A stretch of DNA of 64,000 bases from Hirudinaria manillensis (Eukaryota > Annelida > Clitellata > Hirudinida > Hirudinidae). The translations under genes and the position numbers were made by a program. Where the stretch lies: the NCBI GenBank assembly GCA_034509925.1, contig CM067535.1:4961001-5025000 (forward strand), in the 5' to 3' direction. The notes below the pieces were generated by a model. The model was given only the letters and a program-made list of their open reading frames with translations. It was not told where the DNA came from and did no database searches. Numbering within the stretch: position 1 is the stretch's first letter; every line of letters begins with the position of its first letter. Positions 38,486 through 51,100 of the stretch are shown here, piece by piece.

Positions 38486-41357
38486 CTATGAACCTGTGCC
38501 GAAAACAGGAAGAGCCTCTAGCCTTGCTTTGTCCTCATCAGATGAATTGCGGGCAATGAGAAGAGTATGGCCCCAGCCACAAGCTACTTTTTCAATGTAG
38601 ATGTTCTCTAATGGCTTTGATTCCATAGGAGTTGAGGTGCTCTTTTGTGCATTATCTCCTAAGCACTACAAAACAAACATGAGAATTATTTTGTGGATGC
38701 ACCATATACTTTGGCTATTTACTTACTAATTCCCCATAGGTTGGAGAGCATCCCCAACTGACAAGACTACTATCTGCTGCAATTACAATGCTCTTGTAAC
38801 TGAAATTACCGCAAGAAATTAAGTTAATTTGAAATTGTTAAAATTGGTCTCAAACCAATGCAATAAATTAATGCAATTACAAAGCTGTAATTGCAAATAA
38901 TCTTTTATGATAGACATTCTCATTTAATGTAATTAATCAAAATAAACCTCTCACAAACCATACCAGCATCCTATGCTCCTAATATTCCACCCAGAAAGAT
39001 CATGAACTGGTTTGGGGTACATGGCTGCCTCGCCAGTATTCCTTGTTTGACCCCATAAGTACAAGATGCCTGGATAGTAAGGAAAATATCATTCCCTATC
39101 AAAACTCTGAATAATTGCACAAATTACACTTAAGAACTTGTATTACCAGTTTTAGATACAGCCATAGAATAGGTTGATCCTGCAGCTATATTAATGGCTC
39201 CTCTGTTTGGCCCCTCAAAGAACTTGAGGAGGCGAGGCATCATCTCGTCCTTGTTGTCAGTGTGTCCAAGGCGACCATAGCCTCCAAAGCCCCAAGTATA
39301 AACCCTCTCCTTCTTGTCCAATGCTATCTAGAGTTCAGATGATAAGATATATTGGGATATTATAACTAATGGTGATAACATCTATATCAGACATTCTAGA
39401 AAATCAACAACATTAGAACTTAGACAATCTATATGGAGAATTATTTGATTTGTTCTTAAAAGATAACAATTCCAAATTTTGTCATTAAATTAAATTAATT
39501 AATATTCATAACATTTTTGTTAAATAACGTCAAGCCTTGTCAGTTATTACTCACGATAAAAGTCATCATTTCCCACTAAAAAACATCTACTGACTCCTCT
39601 TAATAAAGAATTACTAGAGACATAATAGGAATATTAACAAATTTAAGCCTAATTTACCATGTGATTCTGTCCACAAGCAATGGCCATGATCTCAATGTCA
39701 TGTACAGGAGTGATCTGTCCATCTCTTGACTTGTCAACAAAAACTAGGACTCTCTGAGGACGGGTCTTGAAGTCAAAACCAATTTTTGAGCTGGAAACAA
39801 AGTATTTGCCATCTGAATTGTGACCTGAATTGTGTGGATAAAAAGACAAAATAAACTCAAACAATTAAACATTATTAACAATATATATCTGAGCTTCTAA
39901 CCCAGTTGTCCATACTCTGGACTACCAAAAGTGTATAGATTGCCTTTTATGTCCACCATAGCACTAAATTCAGCACCACACCCAATCATTTGGATTGGGG
40001 GACCTTTATGCTGAACCTATAATTTTACATGTAATAAAAATTGGTTCAATAACACTTCTCAAAAACGGTCAATTGTCAAAATCGCTGAAAAAATAAACTT
40101 AGAATCGCTCAACTAGGATCACAAAATGACCTTGGTGGGACAAAGGATGACCTGAGGAGTCACAGCTCCGAGTCCCAACTGGCCCGAAGAGTTACATCCA
40201 GTTGCAAATACTAACCCGGTCTCTAGAAAATACTAATTACATAAACTAAGGAATTTGTAATGGCACCATCATGACACCAACCAATGAGAAATAAGGTATG
40301 AGATTTTCCACAAGCAACTTTAACCACATTCAGAGTACCAAACACTTGTATTTCTGTAGGAACGTCCCTACGGTTCTTGTCCCCTAGTCCCAGCTGGCCA
40401 AAGTCATTGCGGCCTGGTCACAAATGGAATGTTCATAATGACCGGTCTATATTTTTATAACTTATGATGCATGTAATGTAGGGCAATCCAAAAAAAAATA
40501 TAGCTTCTGATAATTATCAGCCTTAACAATTTCTTTGAAACATTAAAACCCTCACCCCATGAATGAACTTTCCCCTCTGCTGTGATTATCACACTATGAC
40601 AAGCCATGCAACCAGAGGATATTGTTCTGACATTTATGTTTTTCAAAGCAGTCAAACGATGTGGCCCATAAAGATTACGTCCAGCATTTGTTGTTGTAAC
40701 TGGAAAAGTAACTTTGGTAACAACATGAAATTACAAGGTAGGGAGCAGGTAATTTTAGGTTCCAACTAGTCCATTCTCATCCTTTGAAACAATTAAAATT
40801 TACTTGTTTTTGGTGCTTGTTTCCTACCAATCATATCCCAGTTTGTTCCCCCACTGATCAACAGTTCTCCAGACACTGAATCCAACTGCACCACCTCAGA
40901 GTCATAAGAACTGTTATCTTAATAATTGTAGATTTTCAAGCTCTCAAGGCAACCCTTGAGTTGAATTTTTAAACAAACACTCAATCTTCAATAAGCATTT
41001 TGAAAAATTCTGATAATTAAACCAAATTTTTAGCTACTTGGTCAGCAAAACCATGCTCACAACGCTTTAACAGCCTAAGTGCAATCCTCAGTACCGATCC
41101 GAGTACTCCTAAAATAAAACATGAATTCTGGCTATTAAATTTAAACTGACCACTTTACAGTCTCCATCAATGGTAGCATCCAAAACGACATTGTCTCCAG
41201 ACACGATTCCGGCGTCAGTTAAGTCCTGAGGCCCGTTATCATCACTAAGACTGCTAAATTCGTCATATTCGTCTGAAGTATCCCTAGATTTTTTTGTTCT
41301 CTTCTTTTTACGAGTTCTATCCTCACCTCCCCCATTTTTACGTTTCTTGGGAGGCAT
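38486..41357 (-). CDS. RCC2: RCC2 (TD-60-like), RCC1 beta-propeller protein
   Basis: RCC2 is a chromosomal-passenger-associated RCC1-repeat protein with roles in mitosis and small-GTPase control. Eleven exons join in frame to 495 residues (human about 522): 41151-41357, 40804-40894, 40556-40699, 40282-40413, 40131-40222, 39902-40016, 39658-39824, 39147-39327, 38964-39069, 38727-38799, 38486-38665. A basic nuclear-localisation-type N terminus (MPPKKRKNGGGEDRTRKKKR) precedes the propeller. RCC1 blades show GTNWDMIGRK, NLYGPHRL, GRNDFGQLGLGD, GHNSDGKYF, WGFGGYGRLGHTDNKDEM, AMYPKPVHDLSGW and VACGWGHTLLIAR, each matching human RCC2 in order rather than RCC1. Start is the first ATG after a GTG-led frame. 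The upstream region is shared with the divergent gene at 42348. Confidence 0.95.
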
Positions 41358-42347
41358 GTTCTTGACCGGCACCCCTTCAAAAAAAAGCTGCTACCCCGAA
41401 CTAGAAACAATGAAAGAAGCGCCGGCAAGATCACGCATGCGCGTGTAAAATTGAAATTGACTTCTAGCTTGATATATTCATATAATTTTGTTTGTAAGTA
41501 ATATTAAATAGCAATAATCAACTATTAAAAAATATAATTTAATGAATGTAAACGCGGGATGTGTGAAGTTTGAAAAACGACCACTACACTTTTCGTCAGC
41601 CTTGTTGTGTAAACACCCGCATATGCATTCCATATAACGTTTACAGGTTATTTAAAAAAATAATAATTAAATTAAAAGGAACAACATCATGGAATTGGCG
41701 CCTCATTAATCACTCCTGGGGCATTTCGAGGTGTGTTTGTTAATTCCTTAGCATTAATAATACCTAAAGTGAAAAACTTAGTAAACTAGTCGACTTGATT
41801 TATAAAATAGAAATCTTGAAATACATTATTGGGTCATCGTCGTAGGGATATTTTTTTTACGTGGATACCTAATTCACAATGATTCGACGAATCTGTGAGA
41901 ATGAAAAATATTGGGACATTCGAAAAATTATATTAAAGGGTCTTCGCCGATACATTTCAATTAACACGTTAATTATAGCAGGATATGCGGTAATTGCGGT
42001 TAATGGCGTTGAGTTCAGGTGACAATTTGGCTACGATAATCCTGGCGTGATTGCTTGAATGGAAATCATTTACTTATGCGAAAATATGTTTATAACTACA
42101 AATGACTTTATTGTTGGAAAGATATATAATGTAGATGGTTTGGCAGTAAGTCGAAAAAATGTAGACATGCATTGCATTTAAGAAGCATTTGCCTGTGAAG
42201 ATAGATTTGAAGATTTACGTGGGCTAAATCTATATGCTCCCCCATTTTTTTTTATTTTAACAACTTCATTTTTTTATATTTTAGCAAATTGGCTATTTTA
42301 TTAATAAACATTAATATACATTAATTCACGAAGAAGGCTACAAAGAA
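41358..42347. promoter_or_regulatory. Bidirectional upstream region between RCC2 and a small gene
   Basis: About 1 kb between divergently transcribed genes. CACGCATGCGCG at 41432-41443, 75 bases upstream of the RCC2 ATG, reads CGCGCATGCGTG on the other strand, one mismatch from the NRF1 consensus YGCGCAYGCGCR typical of housekeeping promoters. The rest is AT-rich with nothing else identified. Confidence 0.45.
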
Positions 42348-44207
42348 ATGGACGTGCAAGATAGAGGGACTGTAATGCTCAAAGATCTTAAAATATCTCA
42401 TCTTCAATCTTCGAAATTCAGAACATCTAGTTTCTTGGTTGGGAAGCCATTTTGTGTCCGTTTCGACCAATTAAAAAAGATTGATATAATCTCCGGGAAC
42501 AAAAAGTTGGTTAACGAGTAATTACTAATTTCTATCAATGCAACAAGGAATGACATGACCAATTTGATGAGATTAATTTCAGAGTCTTTATTCAAACAAA
42601 GCATGTGTTTTAGTTTAATTGGGACACTTAATGTTAAAATCAAAATCTTTATTTGTTATTCGGTTATATAATACAAAGTTACTTTGATTTTTTCAGTACC
42701 TCTTGCGATGCCAAATCGCTTGACTTTAACGAAATTGGTCGGCCCTTTCAGTTGCACAAGATGCTACAAATTTCTGACATTCATTTTATGAAGTGGCAAG
42801 AGAACATTAGAGAGGATTGCAGCCCCAATTTCACAGAAAATAGCAATGGCGCCAGACAAATATCTATAATTGTTGATAGCCAGCCGAGCACAAAATCAAT
42901 CAACAAACACAAAAACCATCCTGTACCACCTCCCAGACAACAGGTAATTGGACCTTTGCTAGGATTTATTTTAGCAGCATTTAGATATGAGATTAAAATG
43001 GCTCCGCCTAAAATGGATTTTCTGCGCAGTAATTTCAGACGTGTCTTGAAATGAGAATGTTGATACAAGTTAGCAAAATCAATATTTTTTAAGTTAAAAT
43101 TTTAAACCGCTTTTATTTAGCGAAATATTATACAGTCAAGTCTCCCAACTATGCCACCCTCTCTATTATGCCACTTTTGCTCGGTCCCGACAAGATTCAG
43201 TACAAAATAAATTTACTATGCCACCCCCAGCCCTCGCTGCTATGCCGCCATGGTCCTGCCAGTGTTTATCTAACCCATGAAGTTAAGGACATATTTCCAG
43301 TCGGGGGAAGTAATTAAGAGACACTACCTTGTATTTTTTAAGATTTGATCAGGTTAATACTTTCCCAGGACTTGTTGGTGAGGGATGATTAAGGAAAGTG
43401 ATGGAACATTCCAAAGAATTTGATTGGTGGAATGGGCAGAGTTGACTGGGAGTATAAATAGGAATGAACGTGAATGTCGAGATTTTATGTGAGAATTGCG
43501 AGTTGGAGTGAAGATTAGCAAATGTCAGCTCAGAAACGCAAGCGAACGGTTGATTTGACAATTTCAAGAAGTGCCACGGCACCACGTTCAAGACAGCGTA
43601 GGGTGAAGGGGTGGATTCACAAGTCCGGTGTGATGCAAGCACAAGATCTGCTAGACAACCGAAAGGTTGATGCGAGATCTGCCGAAAGGAGATGCGGCAG
43701 CCAACGATTATGAGAGCTTTAGACTGAGCTGATGGGTATATTGAGAAAATAAAGCCATTTGTATATGATAAAATAAGGCAATTTTTACAAACCCTTGCTA
43801 CTGTGCCACTTTTGCTCGGTCTCGACGGGTGGCATAGTAGCGAGACTTGACTGTCATATATAATGAAACTCAGTATTTTATAAAGGGCACTTGCTTAAAC
43901 ATATTTAATGAATGGAACAAATTAGCGACTTATGTTTTGCATGTAGAATGTAGAAGAGAAGAACCAAGGTAATTCCTTGGTTGGATGCTCCATAAAGGTT
44001 GATCCAAACATGACTTTGCGCGATCTTTTGGGAGCGGTCACTCGAAGCCAGCAGAAGCCAAAGATGATTAATGAGGTGAGTTCAGAGGCAGCCCTAAGAA
44101 AGGCTTTAGAAGAAGAAGACGATGAAGAGGGGAACGTTGAATTGAAACTAACTTTGAATGGAACCTCAGTTTCTCTAGAGCCTGGTTTGTTCGAACACTT
44201 AAAATAG
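42348..44207 (+). CDS. Unrecognised 225-residue protein
   Basis: Three exons join in phase: 42348-42517, 42697-42943 and 43947-44207. The protein starts MDVQDRGTVMLKDLKISHL, has a proline-rich stretch (HPVPPPRQQ) at the end of exon 2, and an acidic helix (KALEEEDDEEGNVELKL) near the C terminus, ending GLFEHLK. No signal peptide, membrane segment or known motif is visible. A consensus donor (GAG/GTGAGT) occurs inside the last exon at 44074, so an alternative transcript could skip the acidic tail. The second intron contains a pogo/Tigger-like element. Frame continuity across both introns supports a real gene, but function is unknown. Confidence 0.6.
43133..43853. mobile_element. Pogo/Tigger-like non-autonomous element in an intron
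   Basis: Terminal inverted repeats of about 26 bases: left CAGTCAAGTCTCCCAACTAT then GCCACC, right end reversed CAGTCAAGTCTCGCTACTAT then GCCACC. A second shared subterminal block, GCCACTTTTGCTCGGTC, occurs inverted at both ends. CAGT-type termini next to TA on the left are typical of pogo/Tigger elements of the Tc1/mariner superfamily; the right flank lacks a clean TA. Inside are a TATA box (TATAAATA, 43453-43460), an ATG at 43522 opening a 62-codon basic frame (MSAQKRKRTVDLTI), and AATAAA at about 43748. This looks like a compressed transposase gene with its promoter and start but most of the coding region deleted. Confidence 0.75.
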
Positions 44208-45164
44208 TCATTTCCACGATTGTTATTTATTTTCATTATTTCAATTAACTTAAAAATTCTTAATCGGTCACTTGATCAGATCACCGCCATAAATTGTTAT
44301 AAAATGGTATTGCTGCAAAATGGTATCAATATCTTCCTTTTCGGAATTTTTAATTATTGGAAAGGGACAATACATTAGATAATTAAAAATATACATTAAA
44401 ACGATATATGGTTATATCATTAGCCCTAACCCTAACCCATATGAAACCACAGAAACATAATTATAATGTCGTATTACTCTAATGTCATGTTATCCAAACG
44501 GAACGATTGCGTTAGGCAGGTTTTGTTAGGTTTTTTCAGATGGCTTCAGTTGTCCACTCAGTAAGATTATACGTGTCGTTCAAATTAGTCACAGCTAGAA
44601 AATTTAACATACAAATGCAAATGACATTCGTGATCTGCCATACCAGATACGGTTTAAATAAAAAAGGAACTTTCAAGAGCTGTGTTGGAAAAAAAAATCG
44701 CCGTTATGAACAATGCCTATCACACAAGGGTACGAAGCAAATTGACTAAGAGAGAGAGTGAATGAGAGATTGATGTATATTAACTTTCATCACTTAACAT
44801 TCACGACTTGAAGGAATCAACCTTTACGCAATACGATCCATAACATGACCAAGTTTGGCTAAAACAGTTAAAAAATGAATTACATCGAAGTAATCTCTTG
44901 AGGATGGAAGTTACAAGTTTCATTTTAATGTATGTACCACTCCAAAGACTTCTTATCCCTCCCTTCAATCTCTCACTCTCTCTCTCTCTCTCTCACACAC
45001 ACAAACACACACATTTGGACTATTTAACACCGTAACACATCTGCATTCGTTTCGTTGATCGATGGTTTTTAAGTTCGAGGTTTGAATTGGTTATCCTTGC
45101 ATTGAATAGAACATGAAATTGAAATCTTTCAATACGATTAAATATTTTGTTTTTTTTTATTTAG
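44208..45164. other. Spacer with telomere-like and microsatellite sequence
   Basis: AT-rich spacer. It contains a short CCCTAACCCTAACCC run near 44424 and a (CT)n/(CA)n microsatellite at 44970-45013. No gene recognised; a 5' exon of the following gene may lie here. Confidence 0.45.
44970..45013. repeat. (CT)n(CA)n microsatellite
   Basis: An uninterrupted CT run changes into a CA run. Simple sequence repeat in the spacer upstream of the KRAP-motif gene. Confidence 0.95.
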
Positions 45165-48100
45165 CAAAATCATGCAAGAACGTCGTAGAAGCTCCCATCT
45201 CCCTAAAGAAATTTTTTCCGGGTTGTGCGCTCCAGTTGGCCAACTCACGCCATAAGGGACATTTGACGAGAGTTGTCAAACCAACTAAAACTGTAACCAC
45301 GACACTTCGCAAAAAACAATCTGTTTCGAGCAAGCCTATTCTCAAGAAGTCTTCAAGTCCACTTAGCAAAACTTTTATTAAATGTTCAAAAACATCTAAA
45401 AATTCATCTTTATCATCTTTATCATGCTATTCATCAGAGTTTTCACTGGAATCTGAATCTGCATTGTCACAAGGTTATCCAAAATATCTTGTGCTTTCGA
45501 GGCGAACAAGTGGTAAAACCACGAACTCGCCTACTATCGCCGATAAGTCTACATTTTTGGATAAGAAGTTTCCAGAAAACCACTCTGGAATTAAAATCTC
45601 AAATGCGTCGGATATCGAGAAAGGCACGGCTTGTGACATTAACAACGTTCGTCCATTAACTCAAGGAAAGACTTACAGCCAGTTCTGTCAACTTAAAGAT
45701 TTATTAGATCATCAGCGTCAACAGGAACAGGAAGAGATACACAGATTTTATCCAATAAAAAAAAATTCACTCAAATTATGTGAAACAAAGAGGCCCGCCG
45801 GAAAAGAGGTGATCGAACTCATACCGGAGACGAAACAGGCATTTTCCGTTTCAAGGCCATCTTTCCCAAATCCTTTCTCAACAAGATCGAAAACTAAAAA
45901 TATGTACAGCGGCTGTCTTTCTGACAAAAGTTTAACCTCAACCGAGTCGTCATTGAACAGCTGCGGTGACGAAAAGAATCTGGAAGCGATTCATAGAGAC
46001 AAGTCAGATCTTTCCAGAAAAAAGAGAAATGCCCCGCCTCCTCCTCCGATCGCTCCATTGTTGCATGGATTAACCAAAACAGTTTCGGTGCCTTCGCAAC
46101 AATACAAAGAAAAGTTATCGCAGGATACCTCAAAACAGTTTTCTTGGGAATACTTTGAACACAATACTTTCAAAAGACCTGCACCTCCACCTCCTCCTAG
46201 AAAGCCATTTGTCTCGGATTTACTGAGCGGAGAACGGCTGGGTGGAAGACTGTATTCATCAAATGGAGCGGTTATTTACAGGCCAGAGACTCACCCGCTA
46301 TCTGATAATCCATATTCTCGTTCCAACCAATTCGATGAGAATCCGACAGTAACCGAGTTTCCTAAAGAAGAAGTTTATTCAACTAGGAAGAAACGTTTGG
46401 CACCTCTCCCGCCACCTCGTTTGATGAGCACGGATGTTGGTGAGTCTTAAGTTCTTATGAATTCAATGACCGAATAAATTGAAATTCCAGCCATTTCTAC
46501 TACAAAAAAAAATCTTATTATTGGTTCCATTTCGCATCTTGGAAGCCATTTGAATCATTAAATTTATGCAGAAATCACTGTAAGCTCTCTATCGTCGCAA
46601 CTTACTAATGACTACGTATGCACAACATTCTTCTTCTTTTGTTAAATTCAAATTTTAATGCTTAACGATCCATTCGATGATCAATTACGGAAATAGATTT
46701 GACTTTGTATGGTGATCTTTTTTGAGATAAATTACGTTTTTTCCCGTTTTGTAACAAAATAATTCAATTCCAAAATATCAAATAAAAACACTACTAAAAT
46801 TTTCTTTCATTAAGTCACAAAATTATGAGCAGCCGAATTATTTAAAGGTTCAAAAATGCATCATGTCTGTCATACCATTGAAGCTCCTTCAAACGATAAC
46901 AGAAGGGAAAAGCCAAGAGTGAGTTTCGCTGATGGTGAAGACATTTTGGACGATCAGTGGAGGCAAGCCATGCAGGATTTCAACCTATCCTATCATTACA
47001 AAGAGCAATCAAACAACAGCGCAGGAAAGGAAAAGTATGAATCTTCCCTTGCTAAAAAACCCAGCCAAACACGTCTCCAAATGAATACAAGCGAATCTTG
47101 TGATCTACTGAATGGTAAAAATATTTAATTGATTCACTAATTGCTTTTGATTTAATTCTGTTTCCCTAACAATGGACAATTGACGAGAAATATTGCATGT
47201 TAAACCAAAGAACTACAAGGCAGTGATCATCTCTGCCGAAAGTCAAATACTAAATCATTTACCATTGCGTCACCTGTCGATTAAAAAAAAAAGAACATTT
47301 GAAAAATTATATTAAAATATTCAAAGGGTAATCAGAACCAAAATTCAATTCTATGTCATGTAAATCAAGCAAATTAGTAAAAATTACCTAACTAATTAAT
47401 GGATTAGCTCTAACCCCTAACCATGACCGTAGCGCTATCCCTGTCACCACGGCAACCTGCAATTTAAACTTTATTGGATAAATCAATGACATGAGTAAGG
47501 CAACCTTTTATTGCAAAGGCATATTAAGTGAAATATTAACATTTAACATATAACATAACATAACATTGTATGGTAGTTAACGTGCTAAAATGAAGATTGA
47601 TGTTCAGTAATTGATTTGTTCGTCTAATTCAACTACAGATGCACAAACTTGTGACAAGTTATCAGAACCTGTTCCTTTGAGCCATACTGTCTCCGATGGC
47701 CCCTCCTCTCCGTTTAGAAATTCTCAGCAGACATTGGAGAAGACGAGCAGTTCAGTCGTTCCAAAGGTAGAAGGATCAACGAATCTTTTCCTAGAAAAAG
47801 ACAGAAAAGACAAAAATGAACAGACAGATTCTTTAAAAAGATATGAAAGTTCATCTAAGACAAACATGACTTTCGAAGAATACATAATCAGGACAAAATC
47901 GCCCAAAGCCAAAACGAGACTCACCATTAACAACGCATCCGTCGCAAGTACATTTGCAATTGCACCACCGAATGTTATTCTTTCAAATTATTCACAAACT
48001 CAGAATACAATGTCACCAGCGAAAACAACGGCTGAATTAAAGAAGACTGATAAAAACAAATCGAAAGATGAATTTGAAAATAAGGGACCTTCCCCGAGAT

Positions 48101-51100
48101 TGCGTCATCCGGAATTTAAGTTGGCCACGCTTAAACCTTGCAGGCCAATCACGAACTTGCTGCCATTAACGAAACACGACGATTCTAAAATTTGTCAGTT
48201 TCTCAATCGTAGCCAAAACAATGCCCAGATATATCCAAAAGTAATTTTACGAATTTTCACAAAGTATTCTAACTGTTTGCATTTTAATTCTTTTCATAAT
48301 TTTAATTTCGAAATAATCTATTTATTTTTTCAATCATATCTTGCTTTTTTTTTTCGTAAAATATTCTGTTAGAAAATTAATTAATGATATTAGAACAATT
48401 AATTGAAAAGGCAGGACATTCTAGCAAAGAAACAAGGGCACAAGAAAAAAGAAAAGTGGAATCTCCCTCTAAGCAGGTCCAATTCAGACAAGAAGTCACG
48501 GAATTTGATCCTGGCCACGGAAGCGACTACTCCTTCCATGACGGAATGAGTCATCGAGTTCGTCGAGATCCCAGTTCCAGGTTTGTAAGCGTCGATGATG
48601 ATCGTCGTCCGGGAGTTGAACTTACGAAGTTGCTCGAGGAGCCGCGTTCGCATGAAATCAACTCTCGCTTTACTTCTCTGTCTTCTTCGTTATCCTCATC
48701 GGTCATTGCAAGAGCCATAGGATCGGCGCTGAGCATCTCTGAAGCGGGGGATCCAACGAGGATTGTCGAACCTCTGCGAAACAAAACTATTAGCACGCGA
48801 CGACATTATGAAAATGATTTTGAACGAATCGGAAATTCGAAAGGTTTTCATGAAAGGCCTAAAAAAGAAAGCAACAATAATAAGTCCCCGAGTTCAGGGT
48901 CTTCAGAATCAAAGACATCTTCTTGTGAGGCCCATCCATCAGAATCATCCTGCACTTTGGCAACTTCGTTAGATTCTGAAATCGCCCAAATCCCGTTCAT
49001 AGAAATTCTGAGACCAGAAAAGTCAACTAGATTCTCTTATGCCAGAGATCTCCACGAAGCAAGATTCGATCAATTGCGTGATTTCATGCCTCTCAGCGTG
49101 ATAGACGAAAAACACAAATTGGACGACCTTTCCCAGTTTATGAAAATGAAACAAACCGAACTGGAGAAGAAATTTACTGACGCCTCTAAAACATCAAAGT
49201 CTTACTACTATTTAGTGGGGGCAAATGATGAAAGATTCAGTCCGAAAATTGAAAGAGATTATTTTTCGAATGACTCTCCCAAATTTCGTAGAGATTCGAA
49301 TCGACTTGTTCCTGTGAATTCTCGATTCTCATCGGCTGACTTCGGTGTTTGTGACTGGCCAAGATTCAACCACAACAACAACTGTGAAGATCAGAGTAAA
49401 TTCGCCGATCCGCATGATACAAAATCAAACGAACGACATGAAGTTGTTAAAGAATTTTTGGAGAGAGGTGATCCTCGGCACTTGGGTAATGATAATAAAA
49501 CTAGGATGTACAGTTCAAGTTTAATGAATAGAGAAAACTCTGACGAAATCGAAGAAAGTATAACTTTAATCGTAGATCACGACCTTGATTACCGATTAAC
49601 CGATTACGAAAGCGATCATTTTCAGCGAATGAGTATTCCCAGTACTGCCGATCCCCTCGAAGAAACGAAATTCGAACAGTCAACAATTAATCAGGAAGAG
49701 AATTTAGGTAGAAGTTCGTCATTCCAGAGCCAACATTGCAACTACGAGTCTATCGAAAATACAAGAAAAGGCATAGTATCAAATGAGTCTTATTATGCCT
49801 ATTCCGAAGATATTCCTGAAGTAAAACCACCAGCTGACTTAACAATCAGCACACTCAAGAACAAAGAAGGTTGTAAAGTTAAATTATTTACTCCAAAAAA
49901 TATACCAACAGACCCAGATAATGAAATAGCATTAGACCAGAGAGACAATTCTGAAAGTAACGAAGTATCTAACGGTTATATGGACAACAGCACCGACATC
50001 GCTCATGCATTTGAAATTCCGTCTCATCATTGCCCTTCAAAAGAAATTCAAGGAGCTCCCGTCCAAAACGCCAATCCCGGTAGATTTTCCGGGAATGTAA
50101 ATGTAGAAAGAGTAGCTGATAAAAGAACGGATGTTCAAATGTCTCTGAACTCGGCCAGGCCCGCGTCAGCAATGACACGATTGCTTCAGACTTTATCCAA
50201 AAGGTACCCAAAGACAATTTCTTCAAGACATAAAGTTGGAACCACGACGAACTTTAAAAATGACCCCAATGCAGCGAATAAAAAATTGACAAGCGATCTC
50301 CAGAAATCATCTAAGGCTTTGTTATTTCAAGTATATTCAAGAAACAAACAGCAGCCTACTTTCGAAGATTCAACAAAATTCGGAGTTACAAAGCAGGTCA
50401 AGAAATCAGGCAAACAAACACTGAACATATTTGGCGATCAAAAGATTTTTTTTTCGCACTTTAAATCAAAACATGGTGCACGAAAGAATCCGACGACGAG
50501 AAGATCTCCAGCTTTCCTCGAAAAAGACAGTTACTCTCCCGACGTCTCTAGGTTTTCTCCGCCTCCATCGGAACATTCTTCGCACTCGGAAACTTTTCAG
50601 CCTCCAGAGTCGGATACGTCAATGAAATTTCCGGAAAGAGTCTCCTCTGATCCTCTCAGAACTTCGACATCTGATACTTTGTCAAAACTAGAATTTGAAG
50701 GTGATTGTAGGCTGAGTGGAGAGAATCAACATGATGGAAAATCGACATATTTTTCAACATCCAATCCTCAACTTCTTTGTGAAAATCCCTCCCTTTCCTG
50801 CGTAACAACCCCCAGCCCTTCAATAACCCCGCCAAGGAAGTCGGACATCGTTTTATCGATGTCATACAGCAGGTCGGACTTAGAAAAGAAGCCGAATACC
50901 TTAAACCGTCATGGAGAGGCTAACCTTTTATCTATTACTGACAGCTTGATGGGATCTGACACTGGTTTTACAATCCAAGAAGAAGTTTCAAGAAATGAAA
51001 GTCCACAAGATAAAACTATCGAGAGCCTTGTTTTTCTAGATAAAACTTCAACTAATCTACAGCACTTGAAAGAATCAGAAGTTAAACATAAATTTGATCT

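Noticed and set aside
44420..44440. CCCTAA-type telomere repeat, also near 47405 and 58501
   Set aside because: Only two or three imperfect units each, scattered within AT-rich DNA; interstitial noise rather than a telomere or fusion point.
43947..45165. Joining the small gene at 42348 to the KRAP-motif gene as one transcript
   Set aside because: The only good donor (44075) is phase 0 while the acceptor at 45165 needs phase 1, and the small gene has its own stop.
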